Positions 26,620 through 35,909 of a stretch of DNA of 64,000 nucleotides are shown in pieces. Under the pieces are notes generated by a model. The model ran no database searches. It was not told the origin of the DNA and saw only the letters and a program-made list of their open reading frames with translations. The DNA is from Candidatus Roseilinea sp. NK_OTU-006 (GTDB lineage Bacteria > Chloroflexota > Anaerolineae > J036 > Brachytrichaceae). Within the stretch, counting starts at the first letter, position 1. Each line of letters opens with the position of its first letter. The DNA lies in NCBI RefSeq assembly GCF_012931985.1, contig NZ_JAAFGM010000001.1:186001-250000 (forward strand), given 5' to 3'. Position numbers and translations under genes: made by a program.

Positions 26620-27641
26620 CCTCTCAGGAGACTGCCCGCCAATCTGCTGCGCCTTGGGTGCGCCTGGTCGTCCGTGACGGCAATCTGCTGCGGCTGTTCA
26701 TCGCTTGCGTCTTGATTTTTGTCGTCATGACGCTGCTGCGCCCGGAGGTCTTCCCGACTGTGGAGAACTTCCGCTCGATGGGCAGCCAGTTCCCTGAGGT
26801 AGGTGTTTTGGCGGTTGCCATCATGATCGCAATGCTCACGGGAGGGATTGATCTCTCGGTAGTCAGTATCGCGAATCTGTCCGGCGTTTTGGCTGCGCTC
26901 TTCATTCGCACATTCATTCCTGCTGAAGCGTCCGATGTACAGGTGGTCATCGGGCTGATTGGCGCTGTGGTCATCGCCTTTGCTGTCGGCATGTTGTGCG
27001 GCTTGTTGAACGGTCTGCTGGTCGCGCGCGTCAACTTGACGCCGATCCTGGCGACGTTGGGGACGATGACCCTCTATACGGGTATCACCGTGGTCATTAC
27101 GCGCGGCAATGCGGTGTTCGCCGAGAATCGTCTGACCTTTATCGGCAACACCTACCTGTTCGGCGTCATCCCCATTCCGATGCTGATCTTTGCCGTCGTA
27201 GTGGCTGTCTTCTCGGTGATCCTCAACCGCACTGCGTTTGGGCTCAAGCTGTATCTCATCGGCACAAACGAAAAGGCCGCGCGCTTCTCCGGCATTGATG
27301 TCCCACGCACACTGATTGGGGCGTATGTGTTGAGCGGCCTGCTAGCGGCCGTGGTCGCCATGATCTTTCTGGGGCGCAACAATTCCGCCAAATGGGATTT
27401 TGCCCCTTCGTATGTGCTTCAGGCGATTCTCGTCGCCGTGTTGGCTGGCGTGAATCCTGCCGGCGGCTCCGGACGCTTATTGGGGATCGTGCTGGCTATC
27501 TTGGCCTTGCAATTTGTCTCCACCGGCCTCAACATGCTGCTCTTGGCGGTGAGCGGAGGGCAATTCTTCAAGGAATTTGCCTGGGGGGCGTTGCTGCTGA
27601 TCATCATGGTCATCAATTACTTCAGCGAACGGCGCAAGTGA
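26616..27641 (+). CDS. Sugar ABC transporter permease (RbsC family), second
   Basis: 341 aa, about nine membrane segments with [32 protein letters not shown] and [17 protein letters not shown]. Two unlike permeases with one double ATPase suggest a heterodimeric channel. The ATGA overlap with the first permease indicates translational coupling. Confidence 0.92.
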   Translation: MTSQETARQSAAPWVRLVVRDGNLLRLFIACVLIFVVMTLLRPEVFPTVENFRSMGSQFPEVGVLAVAIMIAMLTGGIDLSVVSIANLSGVLAALFIRTFIPAEASDVQVVIGLIGAVVIAFAVGMLCGLLNGLLVARVNLTPILATLGTMTLYTGITVVITRGNAVFAENRLTFIGNTYLFGVIPIPMLIFAVVVAVFSVILNRTAFGLKLYLIGTNEKAARFSGIDVPRTLIGAYVLSGLLAAVVAMIFLGRNNSAKWDFAPSYVLQAILVAVLAGVNPAGGSGRLLGIVLAILALQFVSTGLNMLLLAVSGGQFFKEFAWGALLLIIMVINYFSERRK

Positions 27642-27713
27642 AAGGCTTGAGCGGGATCATCAGTAGCGAGATGCCGCGCAATTCTCGAGCGAGCAATATA
27701 GTTACACAGAGCG

Positions 27714-29249
27714 ATGTTTGTCTTAGGCGTTGATTTCGGCACAGAGGGGGTACGCGTGGGTATCTTCACCCCCGACGGCACGCCGGTGGCTTTTGCTGCC
27801 GAAGCTTATCCGACCGATTACCCGCGCGTGGGTTGGGCAGAGCAAGACCCTAATCAGTGGTGGACGGCGTTTGTCAAAGCGACGCGCCGAGCGATAAGTG
27901 AGGGCAACGTGCCTGCGGCATCTATCGCTGCTATCGGCGTGGATTGCACCAGTTGCACCGTCGTAGTCATGGACGAGCGCTTTCAGCCACTGCGCCCGGC
28001 CATCATTTGGATGGATGTGCGCGCCGCAGCGCAGGCCGACCGAATCGCTGCTTCGGGCCACCCGATGCTGAAATACAACGGCTTCGGCAACGTCTCCGCA
28101 GAGTGGATGCCCTGCAAGATGCTGTGGCTAAAAGAAAATGAGCCGGAGATCTATGCCCGCTCCCGTCATGTTGGCGAGTTCATTGATTGGGTGACCTATC
28201 GCCTTACCGGTGAATGGACGGCCAGCATCAACAATGTCAGCATTCGCTGGTACTACGACCGCAATGAAGGGGGCTGGTCGCCCTCGTTCTATCAAATGAT
28301 CGGCTTAGGCGATTTAATCGAGCGCTTCCCTTCGCGCGTGCTCGACATGGGACAAGTGGCCGGGCAACTTCGCAGCGATGTTGCCGAGGCGCTGGGCTTA
28401 CCGGCCGGGATCCCCGTGGCTCAGGGCGGTGCCGATGCGTTTGTGGCCATGTTTGGCTTGAACGTCGTCTCGCCGGGCAAGATGGCGTTTATTGTCGGTT
28501 CCTCGCACCTCATGTTGGGCCAGAGCGACCGGCCTTTTCACGCCAAAGGCTTATTCGGCACCTACACAGACGCCGTCTTACCCGGCCAATACACCGTCGA
28601 AGGCGGGCAAGTTTCTACCGGCTCGGTTGTGCGCTGGTTCCGTGATCACTTTTGTGCCGCCGAAGCAGAACTCGCGCGGCAACGCGGCGTCTCCACTTAC
28701 GATGTGTTGAACGAAAGCGCCGGCCAGGTGCCGGTTGGCTCGGAAGGGTTGATCGTCCTGGACTACTTCCAAGGCAATCGCACCCCGTATGTGGATTCGC
28801 TGGCGCGCGGCGTATTCTTGGGCCTGTCACTCAGACATACCACCGCGCATATCTTCCGCGCCATCCTCGAGGGCATTGCCTACGGTTCAGAGCACATCTT
28901 CCGCACCTTCCGCGCCAGTGGCTACGTGGTCAATGAGATTGTCGCCGCGGGTGGTCCGACCAAAAGCCGGTTGTGGATGCAAATTCACGCTGACGTGAGC
29001 GGTATCCCGATCACCCTCACGCGCGTCCCTGATGCAACCTGCCTCGGCTCGGCAGTGCTCGCCGCCGTAGCCGGCGGGCTTTACCCGAATGTCCCCGCTG
29101 CTTCCGGCGCGATGGTGCACGTTCGGGATCGAATCGAACCGGACCAAGAGCGTCACGAAGCCTATCGCTTCTACGCCGATCGCTATATCGAGACCTATCC
29201 GCGCTTGCGAGATCTCATTCACGCGGTGGTTCGCCATCAAACTTTGTAG
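27714..29249 (+). CDS. FGGY-family carbohydrate kinase
   Basis: 511 aa. N-terminal ATPase fold GVDFGTEGVRVGIF, GVDCTSCTVVVMD and IIWMDVRAAAQ; C-terminal domain with GGPTKSRLWMQIHADVSG and ATCLGSAVLAA, adenine/phosphate motifs of ribulokinase/xylulokinase-type enzymes. Phosphorylates a ketose or polyol; which one is unknown, but neighbours suggest a tetrulose, pentulose or branched sugar. Starts 72 bp after the permease stop. Confidence 0.92.
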   Translation: MFVLGVDFGTEGVRVGIFTPDGTPVAFAAEAYPTDYPRVGWAEQDPNQWWTAFVKATRRAISEGNVPAASIAAIGVDCTSCTVVVMDERFQPLRPAIIWMDVRAAAQADRIAASGHPMLKYNGFGNVSAEWMPCKMLWLKENEPEIYARSRHVGEFIDWVTYRLTGEWTASINNVSIRWYYDRNEGGWSPSFYQMIGLGDLIERFPSRVLDMGQVAGQLRSDVAEALGLPAGIPVAQGGADAFVAMFGLNVVSPGKMAFIVGSSHLMLGQSDRPFHAKGLFGTYTDAVLPGQYTVEGGQVSTGSVVRWFRDHFCAAEAELARQRGVSTYDVLNESAGQVPVGSEGLIVLDYFQGNRTPYVDSLARGVFLGLSLRHTTAHIFRAILEGIAYGSEHIFRTFRASGYVVNEIVAAGGPTKSRLWMQIHADVSGIPITLTRVPDATCLGSAVLAAVAGGLYPNVPAASGAMVHVRDRIEPDQERHEAYRFYADRYIETYPRLRDLIHAVVRHQTL

Positions 29250-29269
29250 ATGAACCCAAGGTGCTGATC

Positions 29270-30265
29270 ATGAAGAAGATCTTGAATGACCCCAAAAATT
29301 TCGTGCCTGAAATGCTCGATGGATTGTTGAAGGCTCACGCCGATCAACTTAGCTACGCGGCCAATGACCTGCGTTGCATCGTTCGCGCCGATGCCCCTGT
29401 GTCCGGCAAGGTGGCGTTAGCTACTGGGGGCGGCTCAGGCCACTTGCCCGTGTTTCTGGGATATGTTGGCCGGGGCATGCTGGACGGTTGCGCTGTCGGG
29501 GATGTCTTCCAGTCGCCGAGCGCTGACCAGATGCTCGAGGTGACGCGTCGCATCCATGGCGGGCGTGGCGTGCTTTATATCTACGGCAACTACGGTGGCG
29601 ATGTGATGAACTTTGACATGGCGGCTGAGATGGCCGGCATGGAGGATATTGAAGTGCGCACCGTGCTCGTGAAAGACGACGTCGCCTCCAATCGCGACCC
29701 CGAAAAGCGGCGCGGCGTGGCGGGTATGGTGTTTGCCTTCAAATGCGCCGGCGCCAAGGCTGACTTGGGCGGTTCGCTAGACGAAGTGGAAGCGATTGCG
29801 CGCAAAACCCTGGCCAATGTGCGCACCATGGGCATGGCGCTGACCCCTTGCATTGTCCCGCAGGTCGGCAAGCCGACCTTCACGTTGGGCGAAGACGAGA
29901 TGGAGATGGGCATGGGCATCCACGGCGAACCAGGCATCAGCCGTGAGACGTTGAAACCAGCCGACGAAATCGCCGAGCGGATGCTGCGCGCCATCACGGG
30001 CGATATGCCCGTTGGTGCCGGTGATCGCGTAGCGGTCATGGTGAACGGCCTTGGCGCTACTCCTCCCGAAGAGTTATACATCGTCTATCGTCGTGTACAC
30101 GACGTGCTCACCGGCGAGGGCGTGAAGATCCACCGCGCTTACGTGGGCGAATACGCCACCAGCATGGAGATGGCCGGATGTTCGTTGACGCTCTTTCGTC
30201 TTGACGATGAACTGACGACCCTTTTGGATCATCCGGCCCGGACGCCATTCTTCGTTCAGGTTTGA
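29270..30265 (+). CDS. dhaK: Dihydroxyacetone kinase-type subunit DhaK
   Basis: 331 aa from MKKILNDP (29261 is an alternative). The substrate subunit: GGGSGHLPVFLGYVGRGMLDG, YIYGNYGGDVMNFDMA and the covalent substrate His in MGIHGEPG, which forms a hemiaminal with the ketose. Pairs with DhaL just downstream. In some pathways DhaK-type kinases phosphorylate L- or D-erythrulose instead of dihydroxyacetone. Confidence 0.94.
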   Translation: MKKILNDPKNFVPEMLDGLLKAHADQLSYAANDLRCIVRADAPVSGKVALATGGGSGHLPVFLGYVGRGMLDGCAVGDVFQSPSADQMLEVTRRIHGGRGVLYIYGNYGGDVMNFDMAAEMAGMEDIEVRTVLVKDDVASNRDPEKRRGVAGMVFAFKCAGAKADLGGSLDEVEAIARKTLANVRTMGMALTPCIVPQVGKPTFTLGEDEMEMGMGIHGEPGISRETLKPADEIAERMLRAITGDMPVGAGDRVAVMVNGLGATPPEELYIVYRRVHDVLTGEGVKIHRAYVGEYATSMEMAGCSLTLFRLDDELTTLLDHPARTPFFVQV

Positions 30266-30268
30266 CCG

Positions 30269-30904
30269 ATGTCCACATTCACTGCGGCATGTGTGCGCAA
30301 GGCGCTCCGACGCGTAGGCGAGCGGATGGTCGCCTTGCGTGACAGGTTGAATGAACTCGACGCAGCGATGGGCGATGGTGATACCGGCATCAGCATAAGC
30401 AAAGGCGGTGCGGCGCTTGCGGAATTCGCTGACGCCAACCCGCTGAACGACGGTGATGACATCGGCAAGTACTTGGCTAATGCCGGAATGGCGCTCAATC
30501 GCGCTGCACCGAGCACGATGGGCACACTGCTGGCCACAGCGCTCATGCGTATGGGCAAAGAGGCCAAAGGCGCGACGACGCTTGACGCGCACTTGCTGGC
30601 GCGGATGATCGTTGCTGCTGATACCGCCATTCAAGAGCGCGGCAAGGCCAAGCCGGGCGACAAAACCATCGTTGATGCATTGCATCCGGCAGCGGAGGCA
30701 TTTGCGGCAGCCATTGAGCGGGGTGAAGATCTAAACCGTGCTGCCCAAACGATGCTCGAGGCGGCTCGACGCGGCTGTGATGCGGCTACGCCGCTGCGCA
30801 GTAACGTCGGGCGTGCAAGTTGGGTCGGTGAGCGCACTGTAGGTCGGCCGGACCCAGGCGCGGTGTTGTGCGTCGAGATACTCGAGTCTCTAATTGCCGC
30901 CTGA
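30269..30904 (+). CDS. dhaL: Dihydroxyacetone kinase-type subunit DhaL
   Basis: 211 aa nucleotide-binding subunit: [16 protein letters not shown] carries the Asp residues for Mg, followed by [21 protein letters not shown] and [28 protein letters not shown]. No DhaM phosphotransferase subunit is in the window, so ATP is probably the donor, as in split ATP-dependent kinases. Only 3 bp after dhaK; last gene of the operon. Confidence 0.94.
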   Translation: MSTFTAACVRKALRRVGERMVALRDRLNELDAAMGDGDTGISISKGGAALAEFADANPLNDGDDIGKYLANAGMALNRAAPSTMGTLLATALMRMGKEAKGATTLDAHLLARMIVAADTAIQERGKAKPGDKTIVDALHPAAEAFAAAIERGEDLNRAAQTMLEAARRGCDAATPLRSNVGRASWVGERTVGRPDPGAVLCVEILESLIAA

Positions 30905-31195
30905 GCGCTCGTTTGTGGTGGGATGGGGTCCAGATGCGTTTGCCCAGGCGCGCCCATGGCGCAATGCGCGCCATGGCGTCGAACATACTCGCCTGCTCCG
31001 GGATGCGAACGGCAGGTTGGGTGGCCGGCGCGCACGCGGCCTGTGTGAGACCGGCCACAACGCTCCATCGCTTCACTGCCTCTGCCGTTGCTGTGTGCGC
31101 CAACCTGCGTGCCGGCGTCTTGCGTTCGATCATCGTTCAACCCCCTGTTATCGAACAAGCCAGATCGTGGACTTCGGCAATCTAGCGCGTTCGTG
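30905..31195. other. Non-coding gap between dhaL and the tRNA-Ala promoter
   Basis: About 290 bp. Long open frames on both strands run through it but none has a recognisable product. No terminator with a T-run was found. Confidence 0.5.
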
Positions 31196-31201
31196 TATAA
31201 T
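31196..31201 (+). promoter_or_regulatory. -10 box for tRNA-Ala, possibly also leuS leader
   Basis: Perfect TATAAT, 13 nt before the tRNA 5' end, preceded by TG. No good -10 follows between the tRNA and the T-box, so co-transcription is possible. Confidence 0.6.
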
Positions 31202-31214
31202 CCCTTTCGTTCAA

Positions 31215-31287
31215 GGGCCAGTGGCGCAGTTGGGAGCGCGTCTCAATGGCATTGAGAAGGTCAGGGGTTCAAGTCCCCTCTGGTCCA
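31215..31287 (+). tRNA. tRNA-Ala (anticodon GGC)
   Basis: Full cloverleaf: 7-bp acceptor GGGCCAG/CTGGTCC with the alanine-identity G3-U70 pair, D arm GCGC/GCGC, anticodon stem TCTCA/TGAGA with loop ATGGCAT (GGC), T arm AGGGG/CCCCT with TTCAAGT, discriminator A. CCA is not encoded. Confidence 0.97.
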
Positions 31288-31486
31288 TGACAATCCTGCG
31301 CGATTGGGTCAACTGCCTGCTCGCGCACAAAGCGACGACCGGAAGTAGTAGGTCATCCCTGCAGCGAGTCGGGGGAGCAAGGTGGAAGCCCGGCGCAGCG
31401 CCCACAGGGAGCGCGTGAGACCGAACTCGTCCGCGAGCGTGAACAACACGGGTGCGCCCGTTATCGCGCAATTGAGGTCTTTGAGT

Positions 31487-31563
31487 GTCAGAAGTCAGAA
31501 GGTCAGAGATCAGAAATCAGATAGTAGTCTAAATTCTGGTTATCCGACATCTGACTTCTGAAC
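31487..31563 (+). repeat. TCAGAA-type repeat array and inverted copy inside the T-box leader
   Basis: Degenerate tandem units (GTCAGAA, GTCAGAA, GGTCAGAG, ATCAGAA, ATCAGAT) at 31487-31522 and the exact inverse TCTGACTTCTGA at 31550-31561, able to pair as a 12-bp stem with 31488-31499. Similar words recur at 56460 in this window. Confidence 0.7.
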
Positions 31564-31587
31564 CAGACGAATCAGGGTGGTACCACG

Positions 31588-31622
31588 GGCCCACTCGTCC
31601 CTGAGCGGACGGGTGGGCCTTT
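31588..31622 (+). terminator. Intrinsic terminator of the leuS T-box
   Basis: 13-bp stem GGCCCACTCGTCC/GGACGGGTGGGCC (one G-U), 6-nt loop, short TTT run. It overlaps the end of the antiterminator element as expected for a T-box switch. Confidence 0.85.
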
Positions 31623-31652
31623 GCTATGCTGAGGAGCGAGAGCAGAACGCGT

Positions 31653-34385
31653 ATGGTGGATAGATACAATCCTCAAGAAATCGAGCCGAAATGGCAAGCG
31701 CGCTGGGAGACAGATCAGCTCTACAAGACCGAGCCGGCCTGCGATAAGCCGAAATACTACGTGCTGGACTTTTACCCGTATCCCTCCGGCGAAGGAATGT
31801 CGGTGGGTCACGCGCGCAACTATGTGCCCACAGATGTGATCGCCCGCTACTACCGCATGAAGGGCTACAACGTGCTACATCCGATGGGTTTTGACGCCTT
31901 CGGCCTGCCGACCGAGAACGCTGCGATCAAGCTCAAGGTGGATCCCCATGAGCTGAATGAAAAGTACTCCGCCAACTACGTGCGCCAGTACAAGCTCATG
32001 GGGCTGAGCTACGACTGGTCACGCCTGATCAACAGCGCCCACCCCGATTATTACCGATGGACGCAATGGATTTTCATCCAGATGTTCAATGCGTGGTACG
32101 ACCCGCGCAAAGACAAAGCGTGCCCGATTGCCGAGTTAGAGGCCGAGCTGGCCGAGCGCGGCTCGCAGGCCATCTTCGACTACATTGACGCGCACCCAGA
32201 GCACATCGGTGTCGTCACCAAAGGCGCGCCGGTGATCACGGCGGAAGGGTGGCGCGCTATGAGCCGGCGCCAGCAAAATGACTACCTGAACAACTTCCGT
32301 CTCGCCTTTCAAGCTGAGAGCACGGTCAATTGGGATCCGGTGGATAAAGTCGTGGTGGCCGATGAAGAGGTGGAGCATGGGCGCGCCTGGCGCAGCGGGG
32401 CGCTGGTGATCAAGCGCACCTTAAAGCAATGGTTCTTCCGCATCACTGCGTATGCCGAGCGGCTGATCAACGATCTGGATAGCGTGGACTGGCCGGAGCG
32501 CATTGTGCTGATGCAGCGCAACTGGATCGGCAAGAGCGAAGGCGCCGAGGTCGTCTTCCGCGTCGCCGACAGCGGTCACCCCATCCCCATCTTCACCACG
32601 CGGCCGGATACGCTGTGGGGCGCGACGTTCATGGTGCTCTCGCCCGAACACCCGCTGGCGCCCGAAATCGCCACGCCGGAGCAGCGCGCCGAGGTCGAGC
32701 GCTACATCGCCTTCGCCAAAGGCGAGACCGAGGAGCAGCGCACCGCCGAGAACAAGGAGAAGACCGGCGTGTTCACCGGCGCATACGCCATCAATCCAGT
32801 AAACGACGCGCGCATCCCGATCTGGATTGCCGACTACGTGCTGATGAGCTATGGCGCCGGCGCAATTATGGCCGTGCCGGCGCACGACCAGCGCGACTTC
32901 GAGTTCGCCCGCAAGTTCGGTCTGCCGATCAAGGTGGTGGTTTTCCCCGAAGCAGAACTGAAGCGACAGGGGATCCAGGACGCTCAACAGATCACTCCTG
33001 CTCTGATTGCCGAGTATGAGTCGCGCATGACCGCTGCCTACGAAGATAAAGCCGGCGTGATGGTGAACAGCGGTCCGCTCACCGGCATGCACACCGGCCC
33101 CGACGGCAAGGCATGCATCCGCGCGGCGACCGAGCACTGCCAGCGCATGGGCTTTGGCAAGCGCCGCGTGAATTACAAGATTCGCCCCTGGTTGATTAGC
33201 CGCCAGCGCTACTGGGGCACGCCGATCCCCATCGTGCATACGCCCGATGGCCCGGTCGCCATGCGTGAGGATGAGCTGCCGTTGCTGTTGCCCAAGGTGA
33301 AGGAATACCAACCTGGGCCAAACGGTGAATCGCCGCTGGAGAGCATCCCGGAGTTCGTCAACGCGCCGAACGGCCGGCGCGAGACCGACACGATGGCCAC
33401 CTGGGCGTGCTCGTCCTGGTATTACATCCGCTTCGCCGACCCGCACAACGACAAGGCCATCGGCGACCCGAAGGAGATTGATTACTGGTTGCCGGTGGAT
33501 ATGTACGTCGGCGGCGCCGAGCACGCGGTGCTCCACCTGCTGTATTCGCGCATGTGGACGAAGGTGCTGTATGACCTGGGCGTGGTCAAGTTCAAAGAGC
33601 CGTTCAGCGCCCTGCGCAACCAGGGGCTGATCCTCTCGCCGCAGAAGCGCGTGGACGAGAAGGGGCGCGAGTACTACGAGAAGATGAGCAAGTCCAAGGG
33701 CAACGTGATCACGCCCGACGAGGTCATCGCCGAGCACGGCGCAGACGCCCTGCGAGGCTATGAGATGTTCATCAGCGACTTCGAACAGACCGTGCCGTGG
33801 AGCACGCAAGGTGTGCCGGGCGTACGGCGTTGGCTGGACCGCGTGTGGCGCATCGTGCTGGCGCCGGAGGAGGATAAAGGCGCGCCTGTTCAGATGAGCG
33901 CGCGCGAGTTGCGCCGCGTCGCGCATCGGACCATCCAGCGCTATGAACGTGACTTAAAGGCGTTCAGCTTCAACACGGTCGTCGCGGCGATGATGGAATT
34001 CACCAACGCACTGTATCGGGCGCGTGACGCCGGGCTGGCCGGCACGCCGGAATGGCGCGAGGCGGTGGATATCCTGTTGCGGCTGCTGGCGCCGATCGCG
34101 CCGCACATGGCCGAAGAGCTGTGGCACAGGCTGGGCCGCCCTTACAGCATCCATCGCCAGCCCTTCCCCGTCGTTGACGAGGCCGCAGCGCGCGCGGAAG
34201 AAATCACCATCGTCGTCCAGGTCAACGGCAAAGTGCGAGACCGAATTGTGGTGCCGGTGGACGCCAGTGAGGAGGCGATCACCCAGGCGGCGCTGGCCAG
34301 CGAAGGCGCACGGCGCTTCATCAACGGCGCACCGCCTAGACAGGTGCATTACGTGAAAGGGCGACTCGTCAACATCGTCGTCTGA
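31653..34385 (+). CDS. leuS: Leucyl-tRNA synthetase
   Basis: 910 aa class I synthetase. Start MVDRYNPQEIEPKWQ preferred over 31626. HIGH-type motif SGEGMSVGHARNY, CP1 editing domain (TTRPDTLWGATFMVLSPEHPL and AVPAHDQRDFEFA), catalytic KMSKSKGNVITPDEV, anticodon-binding and C-terminal domains. An insertion of about 55 residues before FRLAFQAESTVNWDP (CPIAELEAELAERG) looks lineage-specific. Controlled by the T-box upstream. Confidence 0.97.
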   Translation: MVDRYNPQEIEPKWQARWETDQLYKTEPACDKPKYYVLDFYPYPSGEGMSVGHARNYVPTDVIARYYRMKGYNVLHPMGFDAFGLPTENAAIKLKVDPHELNEKYSANYVRQYKLMGLSYDWSRLINSAHPDYYRWTQWIFIQMFNAWYDPRKDKACPIAELEAELAERGSQAIFDYIDAHPEHIGVVTKGAPVITAEGWRAMSRRQQNDYLNNFRLAFQAESTVNWDPVDKVVVADEEVEHGRAWRSGALVIKRTLKQWFFRITAYAERLINDLDSVDWPERIVLMQRNWIGKSEGAEVVFRVADSGHPIPIFTTRPDTLWGATFMVLSPEHPLAPEIATPEQRAEVERYIAFAKGETEEQRTAENKEKTGVFTGAYAINPVNDARIPIWIADYVLMSYGAGAIMAVPAHDQRDFEFARKFGLPIKVVVFPEAELKRQGIQDAQQITPALIAEYESRMTAAYEDKAGVMVNSGPLTGMHTGPDGKACIRAATEHCQRMGFGKRRVNYKIRPWLISRQRYWGTPIPIVHTPDGPVAMREDELPLLLPKVKEYQPGPNGESPLESIPEFVNAPNGRRETDTMATWACSSWYYIRFADPHNDKAIGDPKEIDYWLPVDMYVGGAEHAVLHLLYSRMWTKVLYDLGVVKFKEPFSALRNQGLILSPQKRVDEKGREYYEKMSKSKGNVITPDEVIAEHGADALRGYEMFISDFEQTVPWSTQGVPGVRRWLDRVWRIVLAPEEDKGAPVQMSARELRRVAHRTIQRYERDLKAFSFNTVVAAMMEFTNALYRARDAGLAGTPEWREAVDILLRLLAPIAPHMAEELWHRLGRPYSIHRQPFPVVDEAAARAEEITIVVQVNGKVRDRIVVPVDASEEAITQAALASEGARRFINGAPPRQVHYVKGRLVNIVV

Positions 34386-34397
34386 TGGCTGATGACA

Positions 34398-34426
34398 GTC
34401 GGGCGCGGACCGGAGCCCGCGCCGAC
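34398..34426 (+). terminator. GC-rich hairpin after leuS
   Basis: GTCGGGCGCGG pairs with CCGCGCCGAC with one bulged G and an 8-nt loop. No T-run, so it is a weak terminator or an mRNA end-protecting structure. Confidence 0.3.
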
Positions 34427-34479
34427 ACACCGGAGCGCGATTTGTCACATCGCCGGCGATGGTGCAAAATGACATCACG

Positions 34480-34998
34480 ATGAACTCGCCAGGTGTGAAC
34501 CCGCTTATCTACCCGATCGTGATTTTTGCGGGTAGCCTAGTGATCGCGCTGATCCTGCTCACCTATGCCGTGTCATCTGTGACGATGGCCGTTCGCAAGC
34601 GGCGCGCCCAGGCGATTAAAGATTGGAAGGCGCGCGGCGTGCAGTTTTCGCTTGGGCCAGTGCAGGCGAACTTCCTGAACGAGCCGCGCTCGTTTGGGGT
34701 AGGCGGCAACGGCACGCTGGTGCTGAGCGACACGGCTATCCATTTTGCGCAGGTCGCGCCGGAGCGCGAGATCGTCATCCCCCTGCGCGATGTCGAACGG
34801 GCGTTCTTGCTCAGACGTTTCAACGGCCGCCGGGGCGCTAAGCCCTTTCTCATCATCCAGCGCAAGGTCGGCGACCTGACCGGCTTTCAGATGGACGCGC
34901 CGGAGAAGTGGGCCGAGGCGATCAATCGCGCCGTCGGCGCAGTGGTGGGCCTGGCTCAACCTGCTCAGGCAGCCGGCTACGAGTTCCAGGCTGGCTAG
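34480..34998 (+). CDS. Small single-pass membrane protein, unknown function
   Basis: 172 aa. One N-terminal transmembrane helix (about 9-33, IYPIVIFAGSLVIALILLTYAV), a basic stretch KRRAQAIKDWK, then a beta-rich cytoplasmic domain (GNGTLVLSDTAIHFAQV, EIVIPLRDVERAFLL, LIIQRKVGDLTGFQM) with a PH-domain-like look. Not recognised. A TTGTCA/17 bp/CAAAAT promoter (34442-34470) puts transcription at about the ATG 34480. It overlaps the end of the convergent cruF by 4 bp. Confidence 0.7.
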   Translation: MNSPGVNPLIYPIVIFAGSLVIALILLTYAVSSVTMAVRKRRAQAIKDWKARGVQFSLGPVQANFLNEPRSFGVGGNGTLVLSDTAIHFAQVAPEREIVIPLRDVERAFLLRRFNGRRGAKPFLIIQRKVGDLTGFQMDAPEKWAEAINRAVGAVVGLAQPAQAAGYEFQAG

Positions 34999-35909
34999 GC
35001 GACCGGTGGGACGCGGCGCGACATGCGCAGCATCGTCCACAACGCCGGCCCGCCGAACAGTCCCATCCCTGCGAACACTGCTGCGGCGATGGCCGGCCCG
35101 CCCCAGAAAAGTGCGTTGGCTAAGCTTTCGCCCAACCAAGTGACCACGTAGGCCCATACCGGCAGCAGTCGAAAGTCGAGAGGCGAGCGATGGGAGGCAC
35201 GCGGAGTCTGTGCGATGCGCTCGGTCTTCGGCCACCGCAAAAGGGACCGCTCGATGCCGTGCCAAGCGCCGTAGATGAGCGCAGACGTGAGGAACCAGCC
35301 GACGTAGTTGCTAAGCGGAATGCCGAAATATGCGCCCCCATCGCGCCACACCCAGTTCCCGTCGGCCACCATGCGTGGATCGAGGCTGAGGTCCCATGCC
35401 GTCATCGCCAGCGCGGCGATGCCAATGGGCACAATAGGCAGGACGAGATGCCGGGCGGCTGTGTCGTGTCGCGCATTGCGTCGGCGCGCAACCAGTACCT
35501 CGGCGACGCTCCACGCCGGGTATAGCATCATGAACCAGGCCACCGGAATGATGATCGGCACCTTGCCGAGTGCCTTGGGGCCGAGGTTATCGGTGTAGTC
35601 GTAGTTGCCGAAGATTAGGCCGTAGGTGCTACCCAGATATTCCATCGTCAGCGCGATGGCAAAACTGGCCAGCAACATGAGCGACGAATGCCGGATGCCG
35701 CGCGTCTCGCTGCAATGCGCCAGCGAGAAGGAAAACAGGCTGATGGCGGTGAACGCCGTGCTTAGCCCGGTTAGCGCCTGCTGGCCGGAGAGGCGCACCA
35801 GGCAGTAAACCGGCATGGAGAGCAAGTAGAGGGCGAAGAGAATCGGCGAAAGGTGCCACACGCGCGCAGCGTCGGCGCCGCTCAACGACTGCGTCTGGGC
35901 GCTGCTCAT
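34995..35909 (-). CDS. cruF: Carotenoid biosynthesis membrane protein (CruF-type 1',2'-hydratase, DUF422)
   Basis: 304 aa with seven or eight hydrophobic segments. The run LASFAIALTMEYLGSTYGLIFGNYDYTD with VPIIIPVAWFMMLYPAW and MTAWDLSLDPRMV is the DUF422 signature; the acidic residues in these helices are thought to hydrate the end of gamma-carotene-type chains. Its start overlaps the crtB stop by 4 bp, so the pair forms a carotenoid operon. Confidence 0.85.
   Translation of the reverse strand: MSSAQTQSLSGADAARVWHLSPILFALYLLSMPVYCLVRLSGQQALTGLSTAFTAISLFSFSLAHCSETRGIRHSSLMLLASFAIALTMEYLGSTYGLIFGNYDYTDNLGPKALGKVPIIIPVAWFMMLYPAWSVAEVLVARRRNARHDTAARHLVLPIVPIGIAALAMTAWDLSLDPRMVADGNWVWRDGGAYFGIPLSNYVGWFLTSALIYGAWHGIERSLLRWPKTERIAQTPRASHRSPLDFRLLPVWAYVVTWLGESLANALFWGGPAIAAAVFAGMGLFGGPALWTMLRMSRRVPPVA

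Larger units (their letters stand above)
31325..31622 (+). promoter_or_regulatory. T-box riboswitch controlling leuS
   Basis: Stem I features: AGTAG bulge near 31345, distal GGTGGAAGCCCGGC (31381 on) and specifier loop GAACTC with CTC (Leu) at 31426-31428. The invariant antiterminator T-box AGGGTGGTACCACG lies at 31574-31587, followed by a terminator. Uncharged tRNA-Leu should pair with the T-box and allow leuS transcription. Between stem I and the antiterminator lies a short repeat array instead of obvious stems II/III. Confidence 0.92.

Noticed and set aside
30786-31133. Minus-strand 115-codon frame after dhaL
   Set aside because: Runs into dhaL on the opposite strand and has no recognisable motif or ribosome binding site.
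32421-33926. Minus-strand frame of 501 codons
   Set aside because: Antisense to leuS; GC-rich DNA often leaves such frames open.
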